NCBI GenBank assembly: GCA_009869945.1
Contig: WIXG01000004.1
Span: forward strand, 434,001-498,000
Direction of reading: 5' to 3'
DNA from: Mesaphorura yosii
Lineage: Eukaryota; Arthropoda; Collembola; Poduromorpha; Tullbergiidae
DNA length: 64,000 nucleotides
Shown here: positions 37,701-50,455 of the stretch, piece after piece
Layout of the letters: the number at the start of each line of letters is the position of its first letter
How positions within the stretch are numbered: position 1 is the stretch's first letter
Made by a program: the position numbers and the translations under genes
The notes under the pieces: generated by a model
Databases searched by the model: none
The model's input: the letters and a program-made list of their open reading frames with translations, nothing else
Told to the model about the DNA's origin: nothing

Positions 37701-40700
37701 AGAAATTCGGCTTGGTACACAGCGCGCAGAAACTTTGTGTTTGGTCGTCAAGCTTAAACACTTAATTACACGCATAATGGCGAATGAAATGCACCATAGT
37801 GGTTTGTGTGCATGCACGCTTTTGGAAAGCGATTACCGATTCTGAATTCATTCAGCCACAGTACAGTCACAATTCCCCACGCATACGATCAACTTATTTT
37901 TACGATACCTTTTAAAGATAATAATTAATCATGATCCAATAAATGAAAAACACACAAATCAATTCGTGACTTGCGATTTTTTGCTTCTTGTCTGAACCAC
38001 ATTTTTGTAATGTCGATAATTGTTCGCACATGAAATAGGACAAATGGAATGGTTTTGTTTCATAGTCGAAGGCCGTGTGTCAAGTGAAGCAGTGAGGCCA
38101 GTAGCACTTTAAACCTCCAACTCGTTTTTATTTCAGTGCGAAAGAATTTTGAAAGAAAATTCCTGCTCTTTTACAAAAGAATTCTCTTGCAAGTCGAAAA
38201 ACACTCTTAGGATCTTGATAAGGTTCTGTGATAAAAGCAGAGCATTAACTTGTAAACCTTGCAAAAAAGCTTTGAACCCTTCTCGCTTGAGAATTGGTAA
38301 TCCGTGATACTAATTTTTCTGCATCGCATAGCGTAAATAGTACTATTGTATTTCGGGTACAAAGGAAACAGAAAATGAAAAGATTCACACTGCTGACTCA
38401 TTTTCAATTCGCAAAAGATAGTTAAGTTTGGCGAGGGGTCTTCAAATTCTTGTGTAATCCAAACCAAGATTCTACTGCGTTGGCAACTCTGTTATTATCG
38501 TGGGCACTTGAGCGAATCCATAACATACATATATACGCAATGTACGCACTCGCAATTTAAAGTGGTTTAATACGAGCAGCAATTGGACATGGAATTATGA
38601 TGTCAAAGAGGCACATAAACAAATGTGGTTTGCGAAAACGACACTCACTCCGATGCTTCATTTATTTGTATGCATTCACGCATGTTTTCTTAAAGTCCGA
38701 GACATATGTAATATTTTATACACGCATGAGGCGAATTTTATTCTTTCTTGTGAGAAAAATTGAAAATGATGAACGAATGAAAGTTGCTCTTTTATTCGGT
38801 TTTGTCTGACAGCTGAAAGAAAGAAAAGTACCTTGACTTGAATGTGTGCTGAAAGGTTTACTTTACCATTGTGTACGACTTCGATGATGGAGTACACACC
38901 ATTTCTGCATTTCACACATGATGTACGCTGTGCAGTGCACATTTGCAAATGGCAACATGCATGACGTGAAGAAAAGGGACGAGTTATTAACTCCAATAAT
39001 GATTATTACTGCTGCCATTGCATTGCAAGCAGTTACATCATAAATCTTTTACAACGTCAAGAAAAGCGAATTATGATGAGCAATTATGATTAGTTATGAA
39101 TTCGATCTGGGAAGAAATAAATAAAAGTGGATTGCAGATTATTAGCGCAGCACAGCGCTTTGAAACTTGTTATTATTGATTGTATAAATGGACAAGAAAA
39201 GCCCATTTTCGTATGGCTCACATGAAAACGTGAATTGGAAATTACCAACGCGGTGCGCACGTTGGTGCGTAGAATTGCAGTATAAAACCAGAAATGAGTC
39301 GGACGTCGAAACCGAAGGAGTTGAAATTATCTAATCCTGATAATGTATGCATCAAATGGAAGCAAATGGATACGGCCTACGGGGCGAACGATGATCTTTG
39401 TCGAGGAGCTGAACTCACGTATCCGTCGAATGGCTAACACCTGGCAAAAAACTCAATGTTGAGAAGCTAGATGCGTGGAGACGAAAACATGAACCGGGTT
39501 TATGACTTTGTTGATTCAAGATAAGAAATTACATAACATGCAAGTAATTTCATTAGTCAACTCCAATGCATGACTTGACTTGTCATTTCTCAGGCTCGGA
39601 AACGCAAATTAACATAAGTCGTATTTACAATTCTCCGGTAATAAGAAAACAGAATTAATTTTTACAATTTAACATGTCAATTCATCGACTCACTGCGCCA
39701 CACGGCCAATGAAAGGCAATGAATATTTATTTTTCATATTGTTGCTTATAGACTAAACACTGCCCTGCCGTGTTTATTTGGCCAACAATTTGGAGGAAGC
39801 GAATGAAAGGGAGAATAACCTTGTTGAACTCCATGCCCCATTACTCAGCTATAATTTTGGCGCACGAAATCGTGAAGGAATTTGTTGCGCTGTGATAAAA
39901 TCAGCACTCTGCCCGAAGCGTGAACCTTGTGAATTGTGAATCAGTTCCTATGATGCGCGCACTTTCGCAATTGATTCCAATATTTCACGTCTCGAGAAGG
40001 TGAGAGATTTGGTGCACTTTGCTGCTTCTCCGGTTCACCCCACAGCAAATTGATAATCTCGTATCTTTGCGTCACGGCTATGCTGGCTTTGTAATTTATT
40101 TCTCGTGTTACAAAGCCGTTTCCTTTTCGAGGAGAATAAAATCTTATCTTCAGCTTTTGTTTCAATAAAAAATTAACTCAACAACCTTGTAAACAAAATG
40201 ATACACGACATTATGCATGCAGGATAGCAAGATGCCTTGCGCTCAGGTTTCAGAACAGTTTGAACTTGATCTTTATTGAGTGTGAAGCGCAGGATGCCGT
40301 GATGGTATGCGTGCATCGCACATAATTATAATAAAAGTTGGTGAGGCGAGGCGAAAGACGCGCATTATTGTTTTGTGCAACTACTGTTACTCATTTGTGC
40401 TGGTACGATAACGAGTTTTGTTTTCTCCACTGCATAGCATCGGGCTATGTTCATTGGCGTTGAAATATGTAATTAAAGATAGTATCTCTGGTTAATAAAC
40501 CTATGATGCCCAAACCTGAAATGTGTAGTGTAAATGGACTTGTGTGATGTTGCAAAGAGAACCGACGGACAGGACAATGAAGCCATCCCGCACGTGAATG
40601 GCAATCAAACTCAAAATGCAGGCAGTAAATTGTTCTATAATGAATGAAACAACAGTCGTATTTATGTCATGTCAAGCTGGGCAGTTTGAAGTTGAAACCT

Positions 40701-43700
40701 TTTGGGGCTAGAAAAAAGGGCGGAATAATTGGCAAGCAAGGCTGAATTGTTCAACTCTGACCTCTTTGTACCTTTTATGAAGCCGAAGCCAGTACGGAGG
40801 TCTTTCACAGAGCAGCAGTATATTATTTGTAAAGGAGATCGGAACGAATTAGCGAGCTGCGCAAGCTAATGGACTGAGTGAGTTCGTGAAAATTAATTAT
40901 TCACCAATGACACTTTCCAAACAGATTTCGAATTTGAGAAGGTAAATTGAAAGGGACGAGTCAAGGGATTCCATATTAGGTGTTTTTGTATTAATTAAAA
41001 GCAGGCCCACAAAGTGAGCTGATTAGGCTGAACATTTCTGCAGAAAATATGGGGCTTGTTATTTATTTTGAACAGCAATTATGTAAAACTAAGAGATGTC
41101 ACACAGCATCGTTTGTGAAAATTCGCCAATTGCGAAATAATAATTTGAAATCAAGTTTGTAAATATTGATTCTTAAACCTTGGATTTGCCACCATTCAGC
41201 TTCCATGCTTAAAATGATGAAATACTTAAAATACACTTTTCCCAATGGCTTCTAAGAAACGCCCTCAAGTCTCTTTACCAAAGAACGTGGCACAAAATAT
41301 CCTGTCTTTAATCACAGTCAAAAGCTGTTTTGGTTGCAACAAGTATGACACTTTAAATAGACCGAAGGAACGCGAACGATGGACGCACTTAAGGTCAGAG
41401 CGGAGTTTCTCCATTAACAGATCCCACCAAGGCTTGTAACTATGATTAGCAGGCATAAAGAATAGTGATAGACTCTCCCGTTCCTCGAACCGTCGCAACA
41501 TTGAAGTGGTAACGGGACTCATTGTTGTCGCCCTTTGTTGTGAGTATGTAGGTTGTTGGCTGCGCTGCGAATCATAAATAAAAGGCTTACCGATTTTTCC
41601 GACTCTCCTGTTCTGTCATCGCTTATAAACTGAAACGAGGAAGTCATGTGATGGTTAAATGCGAATGCACAGGAAGGACGAGAAGGTCTTCGCTGCTACG
41701 ACTTTAGTAATGCAGACGGTTAATATCCTGAATGAATTTGTAATAATAGAATAGACAGACACAAAGGGTCTGAGTATTGTTAAAGGCAAGGATGCAAGGC
41801 AGTAGACCAGCCATGTTCAGCAACGTGTATTTATTTTGATGCCGTGTTTAGAAATGATTTTACTATATTGTTGGCATCGACCGTAGAATACCAGCCCCAA
41901 TGAGAAATCAGCCAACGTCCTCACGTTTTGCCTCTATGCATTGAGTTCTAAATATAACCATACGGTTTTTGCACTCTGTGATTGACAATTCGCCATTGCC
42001 ACTAGCGGCATGCTTTGTTCTATTATGCATCCGTGATTTATTGCGAATTGACCGAGGCTGAAGTGTTGGACAAATTTATGATGAATTGAATGAGTAGCGC
42101 AAAAAGTGTAAACCACATTCAATCATTAATCTTCCTGATACGAAAACATTGAAGGTGACAGGAAGATATTTTTCTGCAAGTGACCGTAGAAAATTGCAAG
42201 ATTGGCACGTCGGAGACTGTGTGGGTTATATAATGATTTCGGCATCGCATTCTTTGATAACTTCTTAAAAATCAATCAATGCCAATTCAGTGATAAGGCG
42301 CGTTTTACTCTTGGTTTGTGAACGGCTGTCAATTACTCAAATTATTCGGATATCAATGAGTTCTTTGAGGACTCGTAGCCAATGTCGAACTAGGTTTCGT
42401 TTCTAACAAACTTAATTTATGATTGTGGCATCGCTTTCGAGCATTGAACCTCTATCGCAATCGATGACGCCTAATTTAAAGTCAAGAGCTGTCTGAGCGC
42501 GTGCAAGTGGCAGTAAGTTTGAATGAAACGAAGATGCGCCCAAATGAATGAACGAATGGTACGCATTTTAACTAGCTCAAAGTCAATTGAAAAAGCAGTT
42601 GGAGAATTTATTGTCCCGTACCATCCGCTGAAGAAGAATCAAACTGACTATTTGCTTTACGCTTCTACCTGAGCGAGAATTTCACTTGCCCTTTTCGCCT
42701 TTCCCTTTACAAAATGGAGGCTTGTTGATTTATGGCAATTTTAGCCCATTAATTTACATTTTCGTGAACTCAGTAAATACAACAATGCATCTTTTGAATT
42801 TTTCCAGGCCGTCCAAGCGGAAATTGATGTACAGGCTTCGCTGGTGCACACAATTCTCAAGCAATATCAGACTCAAGGACTCACTTCGTCATCATCCCCC
42901 TCGTGCATTCAGAAACAAAACAAGCGTGCGGAGAATTTAGAAGGACGCTGGATTCAACTTCGACTACGAGTCTTGGAGTGGATTGAGCATTTGAGCTCAC
43001 TTGAAACAAAAGAGATACATGAGCGAAAGGTAAGCTTTCATCTTGCATTTATAAAGAGGATTATCAGGACAAGTTGGTATTCATGCCACGCACTGAGCGT
43101 GTAAACATAAATGGCAGACTTCAACTTCAGCTTATGATTGACTGCGAAATGATCTTAAAATGACAAATCAAAATGTTGCCCCCGGCACGCTGCCTTCGTG
43201 CCTACACGCATTGAATTTTTGGTGCGTTTAGAAATGTTCTAACGAAATTGAAGCCAAACATGAATGATAACAAATGTAATTAGCGAAACTGGATGCTTGT
43301 GTACATGAAATTAGCTTAATGACATTGTTTTCGCGACTGCGAGATTAATATTTCATATCTTTCGTAACCTCTGTTCCGAAACAATTACAAGCTCATCTTC
43401 TTCAAGGCATTTCGCTCGAACGTTGGCGTAAAATTACAGTCAGCCTCGATTATGAAGTACAGAATGTCGAACGCAATACTTTGCCACTTGCTTCAATTTA
43501 TTTTGGCACGAAGATGGCATGACAAAAAATTAATAACATATTGCTAAAATATGAGATGGTGCTTGAGATAATTTCGTGCTCAGAATTCGCAGAAATGATC
43601 CGTCTGTTTCACCTTGAAGTCTGCAGACTATTCTGACCACTCTTTACGTTTAGTATGCTACAGTTTAGGCTGGCCGGAAAGATTTACTAACATTTAAGTG

Positions 43701-46700
43701 TTTAATTATTCCATTTTGGAGCATAATAGCGGGCGGGCGAGGAAACACTCACGCAATTAAAAAAAACTAAAGATGTACATTAGCTCAAACATTCGTCAAC
43801 TAATGGTCGACAATGTGAAAAATTATGATTTAATGAGAATCGAATATGTCACTTTTAACCTTGAAGTCGTTCCTTCGGGTACTAGTTTAATGCATTTTGA
43901 CTTGTCTCCCTCATTTCAATGGCATCCTTCGCAAAACTCGAAACACGCAATTGCAATCATGCAAGTCTGCCATAAGACCACTTTTGTAACGCCTCTTCTA
44001 TTCAATTACCACCTGACCTGACAAACGAATATTTAAGCTATACCCGTCGTACCAAGCCAGAGGCATTGGATTGCCACCTTTTAACCGTGAAATTACTTGA
44101 ATTTTAATGCTAGCCGTTACGATTCACATATTTTTACAAGGTGCACGAGACATCCATATTTTAGTTTGACAATTTGCAACTTTTACTCGAGTTTCTTCTT
44201 GGAACCGTTTACTGATTCGTAAAATCATAAACGAACCACGGCCGACCACCAGCCTAGTTCGAGTCTGTTGCTACAAGTCGTCAAGTATTAACCGGTAAAA
44301 TGTCAAGACACATTTGGAAACTAATTTGGCATCGTCTGATCAGTCTGATTTCTTTGTTATCTTTGAAACATGTCGTTTTTATTGCGTTCTTGTCGAGGCG
44401 AATGCCTACTATCTTAATCGCCCGAATCTACACACGGTTTCATAACTTCCTTCGCCAATGAATCTCTTCGCTTCATAACTTTTTGAGTGGAGAGCCATAA
44501 AAGATTCTTTCATAATTCATGCTAATGGAATAAATATGTAAGAGTTAGTTAAACTCATTTTTCTTCTGCAGTTGGCCGTTGGAATCTAAACGTTTAGCCA
44601 GGCAAGCCGCTGGCTTTGATGGTGGTCTGAGTCTGGGTTCAACTTAATAATTTATTCTCTACGAGTAATAAAAATTATTCATTTGAATTTATATTTACTT
44701 GCGTGCATTTATGCACCAAGTTTTATTGCGTTCACACTTGCAAAGAAATATTTGATAAAGGAAACGTTAATTCTTGTAACACTTTGGTCCCAGTGCAGGT
44801 TCAAACTTTTGAATTTTCTCTTTAGAATGGGACGGGCTTAAGCAGCAGCAATTTCGTACGCATGCACATGCACCACTTGTCATGTCACCGTAGAATTCCA
44901 ACCACGCGAAGGCGAATGGAAATGAAGTAGGAACAGGTTTTTAGTAACGTCAACCGACTCCGAGGTTCATTAGTTCACACAAGACGCAAGCAACGTGCAC
45001 TTGTAAGAATTAAATTGGAGAGCCACAGCCAGACAAGATAAACACGCGAGACGAAATAAGTTGTTGAAACAAAATGTTTAATGTTTATTTACATGTGGCA
45101 CAGTTTTGCTTTGCTTTACAGTGACAGACTTAATCCCGAGTCGAGAAGAATATCATACCTCTGGCTCGGGCTTGAGTGTTTTGATAAGAAGAAATGCTGG
45201 GCTAAGTAAATTCTTGCAAGGTGATGAAATATAAATGATTCCGTTCTGTGCTGCTGTGCCGTGAGGACAGAGAGATTAATCGTGCAATTGTAAACCAGTT
45301 TCTCTGTGCTCGTCTGCTCTGTAATTGCAATTCTGAATTTATAAACTGTAAAATTTATGAACTCAAATAATCATGAATTAAAATTCTAAATGCTTATGAA
45401 TGGAGTGCGTACGATACACAGCGCAGAGAATTAAATGAGTACATGAGTTGTTAGTTCCGAGCAGGGAAAGTTATTTTACAATCCGAATCAGCTTCCTGCT
45501 GTTTTATGAGCCAATAAATCCATTCTCTTCACGAGATAAATATTTTCTGAGCCAATAAATTGGATGTGCATCCAAAACTCCGGGTATAATGAACATTTTC
45601 ATGTTAACCTCAATTAGGAGGCACATTGCATGCTTCACTTGTTATCTCTCTTCTGTTGTTGATTGGCGGTTGGGTATCTTGCAATTGAATTTACAAGGTT
45701 TTGGATGAACAATAATTGTTGAGACTAGGACCATTGCGAGTCATTAATTTTATCAAAACAGCTGACATCATACAACATTAATTTAATCCTGTCTGAATGC
45801 ATGGCAAATCATGTGCTATAAAAATTGGCACATGCTCAGATGCTCATTAAGAAGAAATGACAATGACTAGATTAGAAATTTTAATCTGTGCACTCTTTGC
45901 AGCCAAGTGAAGATCCTACCGTGCCTGACACCCAATGGGACTCCTTCGTCGACGACGGTATTGAGCCTGCTCGAAAGTACCCACGACTTGGCGATTCTCA
46001 CGCATCGACGGTCGAGGTTGTAAAGAATTCTAATAATTATCACACCACGGCATATTTTGGTGTGGGGTTTTATCCTGGCCTAAATTCGGATTTCGACATC
46101 ACAACTGACCCTCCAGAAGTTTTTGATGATTCTGACTGGATCATGGGGCAAAGCCAAGAGACGGAAAGTGCCTACCAATCGGTAAGTTCTAATCGAGTAT
46201 CTGATTTCTTTTGCGCGAAGAAAGCACGCATCATTAATCAACGAGACAATTAACTTATCTTCGCAGTTATCTCCCGTCCCGAACTCGGTCATCGAATTCA
46301 CATTCGAAGGTTCTGAAAGTATCGGGATGAAGAGAAAAATGAACTCAGGATCTCTGCCATCGCAAAACATTTTCTTTCAAGTGGTCCCAACTGCGAACAA
46401 GAACGTCTCCACTTTCTATTTCAAACATAATAGCGACACGGAGTCGGAGCTTGTTCAAAGTATTTCAAATTGTATTGACGGCGATGGTCATGAGATTGCA
46501 CCAAACACCTTCTCAGTTACAAAGTACAGTGAGACAAATGGAACATCGATAGAAGACTTCTGCCAAGAAGATGACTTGGAGTTTGTCCAAGAAGATTTGG
46601 ATAACATGAATTTGGGAATCGAGGATGGCTTTGCCGAAGCAGAGCCCAGTATGAATTTAGACGCGATGGACGAGAAGTCTGTGCAGAATTTGAATGAAAT

Positions 46701-49700
46701 TGAAGAGTTGGTACAAAAGGTCGAATCGCTGATAAAATCAAGCCGGTGTTGTGCTCATCGAGGTGAGGACGTGTGTTGGAATGCAAATGGTGAAGAATAT
46801 GAGGAAACTGAAGCTGGAACAAGTGCAAGTTCACACAAGGCTGTACGACCGCAAGCAATGTCGAGAAAATCATCCGTTTACGGTGCGGCCAGTTGCGGTT
46901 CCAAGAGCAGGATTGCGAAAATTAAGGCCAAGAACATGATTGATAAATCCAGAACGCTCCCATTCCTAAAGAAAGGAGGAACCATGAACTGCGAATGCGA
47001 ACTGGTTCACAGTGGCGCAGCAGCAGGCAGCAATTGTGGGAAGTTAAAGTTACCCAAGAACCACGCACGAGTACGTCAATGGATCCGTGCTCACAACAGC
47101 AAAACATCGGAACTCATTCCTGGCCAAAGGGTAAGTTTCACTTTAAGAAAGACGTCCGCATCAGGTTAAGACGATTGCTCTTATTATGGACTTATCAAGT
47201 GGATTTACATAACTAATAAAGACAGGACGAGAGAAAGCTGACATGACTAATAAGAATTACACAGGACGTGGAGATAACAGCATTAAGTTATCTGTCTGAT
47301 AGGCTTTTCTTTAACCCAATAGAGTCTTCATTCTTCGCATACTAATTTCTCAGTCTACAAACTTCAGAATTCTTGTTTCAGATTCTTGCCTTGAATAATT
47401 TGTACGCGATGGTACATAAATATTGCTCTCACGAAGTAGAAACTTGAAACGATCTTACGAAATTACTCCGGCTAAAGATAAGTCAAAGAACGGGTGCCAA
47501 ATGTTGTCGAACGAATACCTTCGAAGGTTGCTTGCATATTTTGTACCGCGTTTCGTAACATTTTATGACTAGGGCAATTTATTTCCTCAAGGAACACTCC
47601 CAACGACATGCATGCTTTCTAATTGTGTCAAGCTAATTAGGATTGTTCTCTGTCTTTCGTCTCGGCAGAACTCCTCAAGCTGTGATGCAAGTGCGGAATC
47701 AGCTTCGGAGAGCGAATCAGAGTCGGAATTGCAACTGTCTTCTGACGATCCAACTACTGTTTGCGCGTCCATTATTCAGCAATGCCAAACAGCATCTGCT
47801 TGCTCTCCCAAAGCTCGCCTATACGCGAAGAAGGGTGACTCAAGTTCAACCACCGTGAACAAATTGTCACCTTCAGCATCCACAAGCGGTGGCCTTTTTG
47901 GGGCCGGAGGAGTTATATTTAGGTCCAAGAAACGAAATTCACTTCATCAAAGACCGAAGAGTTTTACGGACGCCATCACAGAACCTCAATGCCTTTTCAC
48001 TGCCTCTAACAATCCTGACTATTTTGTATCGGACACTGCGTTAAATTTCCTTGGTCGTCCAAGCAGGAGTGAGTCCAGCTCCGCAGGAGAGCCATCTCAA
48101 CGCCAGTGCACAACAGACCCGTGCAGAGACGCCAGTAAGCGAAGACAGGTCAGAAGGAAGCTGTTTCGAAGCAAGAGACGCTCTTTGGATTATGATTTGG
48201 ACGAGAATGTTCGAGCTGATGAAACGGAAGGGATGATGAGGTCAACATCATTTGCCGGTACGCTTATTGGAAATCAGTAAATCGCGTACAAATTGTTAGA
48301 TATGTTTGTCCTTGGCAGGTGTGTTACCTCATGATCAAGACAAAGAGAATGAAGGTCCAGAAGTTCGAAAACCACTTGTGTTTCACATCAACAGTGACAA
48401 CACGTCAGTGAATACCGAAGAACTTCCCTCCAATAACGATCAGGATTGGGATAGCTATCAGGTAAGACTGACCCAAGCCTCGAATGCATGGGCATTATGC
48501 GTTAAATTCTGAATCATTTAATCCAAAGGAGAAATACCTGAGCGAACCTTATTCCGAAGAACTCTATGATCAAGACAGAACACTCAAGTTATTGGCATTT
48601 GGAGAAGATTATGACCAGGTCCTGGATCGAGATTCAGAGTCGTCATCGGTTTTGGGGGGTATTGAATCGAACTCCAAGCAGCTTCCGCTAGGGGTAATCT
48701 GCTCGACAATTGTTTAAATGATGCTCAGTGTATAATTGAAAGCTGGTGCATATCAGGTCAAGAATCGGGGTGAGGTCCAGGAGTCCGACTCGGATGGCGA
48801 CGAGTTTCATCACTTAGTATCTCAATCCGTCTCTCAACTGCGCTACCTTGATGTACTTTTTAGGAAATACCTTGGTACTCTGGAGAAGGAGTTCTGTCCC
48901 ACTGAATTCGTACGTGATTGCTTCCTCTTTTAGAATGATTTTCCCGAAATCACACCTTGGTTTGCTTCTTATTTTAGGCCGAAATGGAAGCAACATGTGA
49001 AGAAAATATGAACTCATTAAAGTTGATATTGCGCCATGTGGGAAATTCCGAAAACCTCGAAATGGAACTCGACGTGCAAAGCGTAGAGGGTAAGACTCTC
49101 GTAGTGTAAAGGGAACTGTGTGATAATCAATTTCGAAACTGTCAGCACAGAAATTAGGATATGCAAACATTTCAAGAAACTATTGCGTTTGCAGGAGTTC
49201 TTGAGCAATGGATATTGCTGAAGGAAAAAATTGCACAAGCAAGCAAACTGCACGACCTTCAAGAGGAAGTAAATTTGTTGAGAGGGGAATTTGACAACCT
49301 TTCTTTCAGTTTGGGACAAGTTGATCCGTTTGACGCTAATGATTTAAGAACCCTTGTGCACAAGATTAGTGTCATTCAGGAAATGTTGGCAGAGATGGGT
49401 GGCAAAAAGGAAAGACTCCAAGCATTAAATGAGGCATCCGTGGGCACTCAGCTATTTCTGAAAGAATCTTTTGTGTCGGAGCACATCAAGAAGCAGATGC
49501 AGGAATTGTACGCTCTATACGAAGAGAACTACCAGTTGTAAGTGCATGGATCTATTAATAGCTTTGCAATTACCACAGGTTTGTGAATTGGCTTTAATCT
49601 TTGTTTTGGTGTAGGGGTTCGTACCTTCTATCAAAAATGAAATATTTGCAAGACGCCTGGGAGGTCTTTGAGATGGAAAGAAATGAATTTGAAAAATGTC

Positions 49701-50455
49701 TCGCTTCGAATGACGACATGCATCATAAACTGAAGAAGGATTTGAGTAGTGCGGCATCCACGGACTCGGGGCATGGAACCGACTTTTCTCATGACTCCAG
49801 TGTATCCGATTCTGATATTGAATTTAAAGTAAAGAAGCAAAAGCTTGCTGCCTTGAAGAAACGCGCATCGGACCTTCGAACTTTCATTCCTCCAGGGTCT
49901 CCTGTGTTAGACGTCATTGATAAGGTCAGCAGTTCATGTTTTATAGTCTGCATAAATATGGTCGACTCTTCGTTTCAACGTTGTGAATTATCATTGTGCG
50001 ATTACAGAATGTTAATGACGCTCAGCGCGATTTTGAGATCCTGAGGAAGCTGGGGTACTTTGAGCCTGCCGATTTGAAGATTATTTATCCGAGGAAGCGG
50101 TCTCCTTCAATGAGTAGAAAATCGTAAGTCAAAACTATCTTAAACCCATATGACCTTAATCGGAACCGGAATGAAGTTGGTTTTACTTTACTTTTGTAAC
50201 TTCCACAGGCCAGTAAAAAGCTCGAGAGCCACATCGACACCAGAAGTGGGACCTCAGTCGAATTCAGCACCACCTCCTTCGAAGGAAGGCAACCGAAACT
50301 GGAAAATCCTCCGGCTGTCTCTGACTTTCCATTTAGCTTTGATGGGATTGTTTGCAATGGCGTGGCTCCTGCAGCCACGATGTTGCGAGAATTCGAATAC
50401 ATTCTGCTTCAATTTGGTACCGCATCTCTCTCATGAAAAAATGCCTCATATATAA
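22716..50455 (+). CDS. klar: Klarsicht-like KASH-domain (nesprin-family) protein, spliced, 18 coding exons
   Basis: Exons: 22716-22860, 23518-23611, 23689-23829, 23903-23973, 24041-24168, 24924-25051, 42808-43029, 45903-46181, 46267-47130, 47669-48257, 48319-48461, 48529-48693, 48757-48909, 48978-49089, 49195-49537, 49615-49924, 50008-50123, 50209-50455. All junctions are GT-AG and every phase matches. From ATG 22724 the product is 1,413 aa. Residues about 85-190 and 195-305 look like two spectrin-type helical segments (EEFLRDYSKLCHWLNEI; LEGRWIQLRLRVLEW). Residues 400-900 are Ser/Glu-rich and probably disordered. An EKYLSEPYSEE block starts at 933, and predicted helices fill 1040-1300. A KASH anchor lies at 1361-1413 with a membrane segment about 1367-1386 and Cys 1390/1391. 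KASH proteins sit in the outer nuclear membrane and bind SUN proteins in the perinuclear space; Klarsicht links nuclei and organelles to microtubule motors. Klarsicht is preferred to Msp300/nesprin-1 because there are few spectrin repeats and a long Ser-rich middle. Exon 22716 opens after a 3' splice site, so the start may lie further upstream. Confidence 0.85.
22861..23517 (+). other. 657-nt klarsicht intron; nothing recognised
   Basis: Bounded by AAG|GTGATT and TTCAATTAG. The flanking exons join as TCA AG|G CGC, keeping frame. The 755-nt intron at 24169-24923 and the 538-nt intron at 47131-47668 are likewise without recognisable content. Confidence 0.65.
25069..25077. repeat. Left 9-bp target-site duplication (TTACTTAAT)
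   Basis: Identical to 26166-26174 on the other side of the element. It lies 17 bp after the donor of the klarsicht exon ending at 25051. Confidence 0.88.
25078..25127 (+). repeat. Left terminal inverted repeat of the MULE
   Basis: It begins GGCTCGTATT and ends ATCTCACCATAAATAT. It pairs without gaps with the reverse complement of 26116-26165; the inner half (AAAATGTT and ATCTCACCATAAA) is the best conserved. Confidence 0.9.
25118..25224 (+). repeat. Subterminal CCATAAA motif cluster in the MULE left arm
   Basis: CCATAAA occurs at 25118, 25155, 25174 and 25218, with CCATATT at 25198. The right arm has inverted counterparts (TTTATGG at 26119-26125, ATATGG at 26065-26070). Repeated subterminal motifs of this sort are often transposase-binding sites in DNA transposons; that role is inferred here. 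Confidence 0.5.
25270..25941 (-). CDS. MULE-derived ORF, 223 aa: FLYWCH-like finger plus SWIM finger, no catalytic core
   Basis: The uninterrupted frame runs from ATG at 25941 to TAA at 25270. Residues about 57-105 resemble the FLYWCH/MULE N-terminal zinc finger (WWKRVENKSWEGTKHIYDCK, then CPAKL and IKGHES). Residues about 165-190 are a SWIM finger (CTCPVFLKSYICKHLIGIAI, C-x-C-x8-C-x-H). The tail PIGQKRKRGRPC is basic and AT-hook-like, as at the end of arthropod MULE transposases. The usual several-hundred-residue DDE region between the two fingers is absent; the join falls near residue 110. The deletion keeps the frame, so the product could be a DNA-binding protein without transposase activity. 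A minus-strand AATAAA (25269-25274) overlaps the stop codon. Whether it is expressed is unknown. Confidence 0.85.
   Translation of the reverse strand: MESSQALVYSSDSESSVQEVENIEPKSRRGKELIWVMGETFANLKSAMSAVRAEENWWKRVENKSWEGTKHIYDCKFSRKCPAKLTEGYSWFASIKGHESAAIKYRQRGNETFYFIATGDHKKVVEAEINKFLAQKQRLNWRTFDTFKKYQSTTWLVIFPGDDWKNGPCTCPVFLKSYICKHLIGIAIFKKLLIVPDIAKAIPIGQKRKRGRPCLAKKALLTQ
26116..26165 (-). repeat. Right terminal inverted repeat of the MULE
   Basis: Its reverse complement begins GGCTTATTAT and includes AAAATGTT and ATCTCACCATAAAAAT, matching the left end in register over 50 bp. Confidence 0.9.
26166..26174. repeat. Right 9-bp target-site duplication (TTACTTAAT)
   Basis: A perfect copy of 25069-25077, directly abutting the right terminal repeat. 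Confidence 0.88.
39244..39287 (+). promoter_or_regulatory. Hairpin followed by TATAAAA within the large klarsicht intron
   Basis: ACCAACG (39244-39250) and CGTTGGT (39260-39266) form an inverted repeat around a 9-nt GC-rich loop. TATAAAA follows at 39281-39287 and GGACGTC at about 39301. It could be an internal promoter, since Drosophila klar uses alternative promoters, but no downstream first exon is evident. Confidence 0.2.
43030..45902 (+). other. 2.9-kb klarsicht intron; nothing recognised
   Basis: Donor AAAG|GTAAGC and acceptor CTCTTTGCAG. The interior is AT-rich, with no open frame or repeat that I can identify. Confidence 0.7.
50209..50455 (+). CDS. klar: Last klarsicht-like exon: KASH domain and stop
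   Basis: This exon encodes residues 1332-1413. A basic stretch (NRNWKILR) precedes about 20 hydrophobic residues (LSLTFHLALMGLFAMAWLL). Then come PRCCENSNTF, the NLVPHL block expected in the perinuclear tail, and the end MPHI before TAA. The tandem Cys is 23-24 residues from the C-terminus, where canonical KASH peptides carry the Cys that can cross-link to SUN. Family members usually end in PPPX; here only one of those prolines remains. An internal GTACCG (50417-50422) could act as a splice donor, but the sequence downstream gives no PPPX-type tail in the needed frame. Confidence 0.85.

Larger units (their letters stand above)
25052..42807 (+). other. 17.8-kb klarsicht intron
   Basis: Exon 25051 ends in phase 0 and exon 42808 starts in phase 0, so no coding exon is required between them. 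Apart from the MULE at the 5' end I see no convincing gene. The longest open frames (for example 34825-35262, 145 codons) show no family resemblance and lack splice support. A TATA-like site with a preceding hairpin (39244-39287) and an initiator-like TCAGTC in a GC-richer patch near 32020 are the only promoter-like marks noted. Confidence 0.7.
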
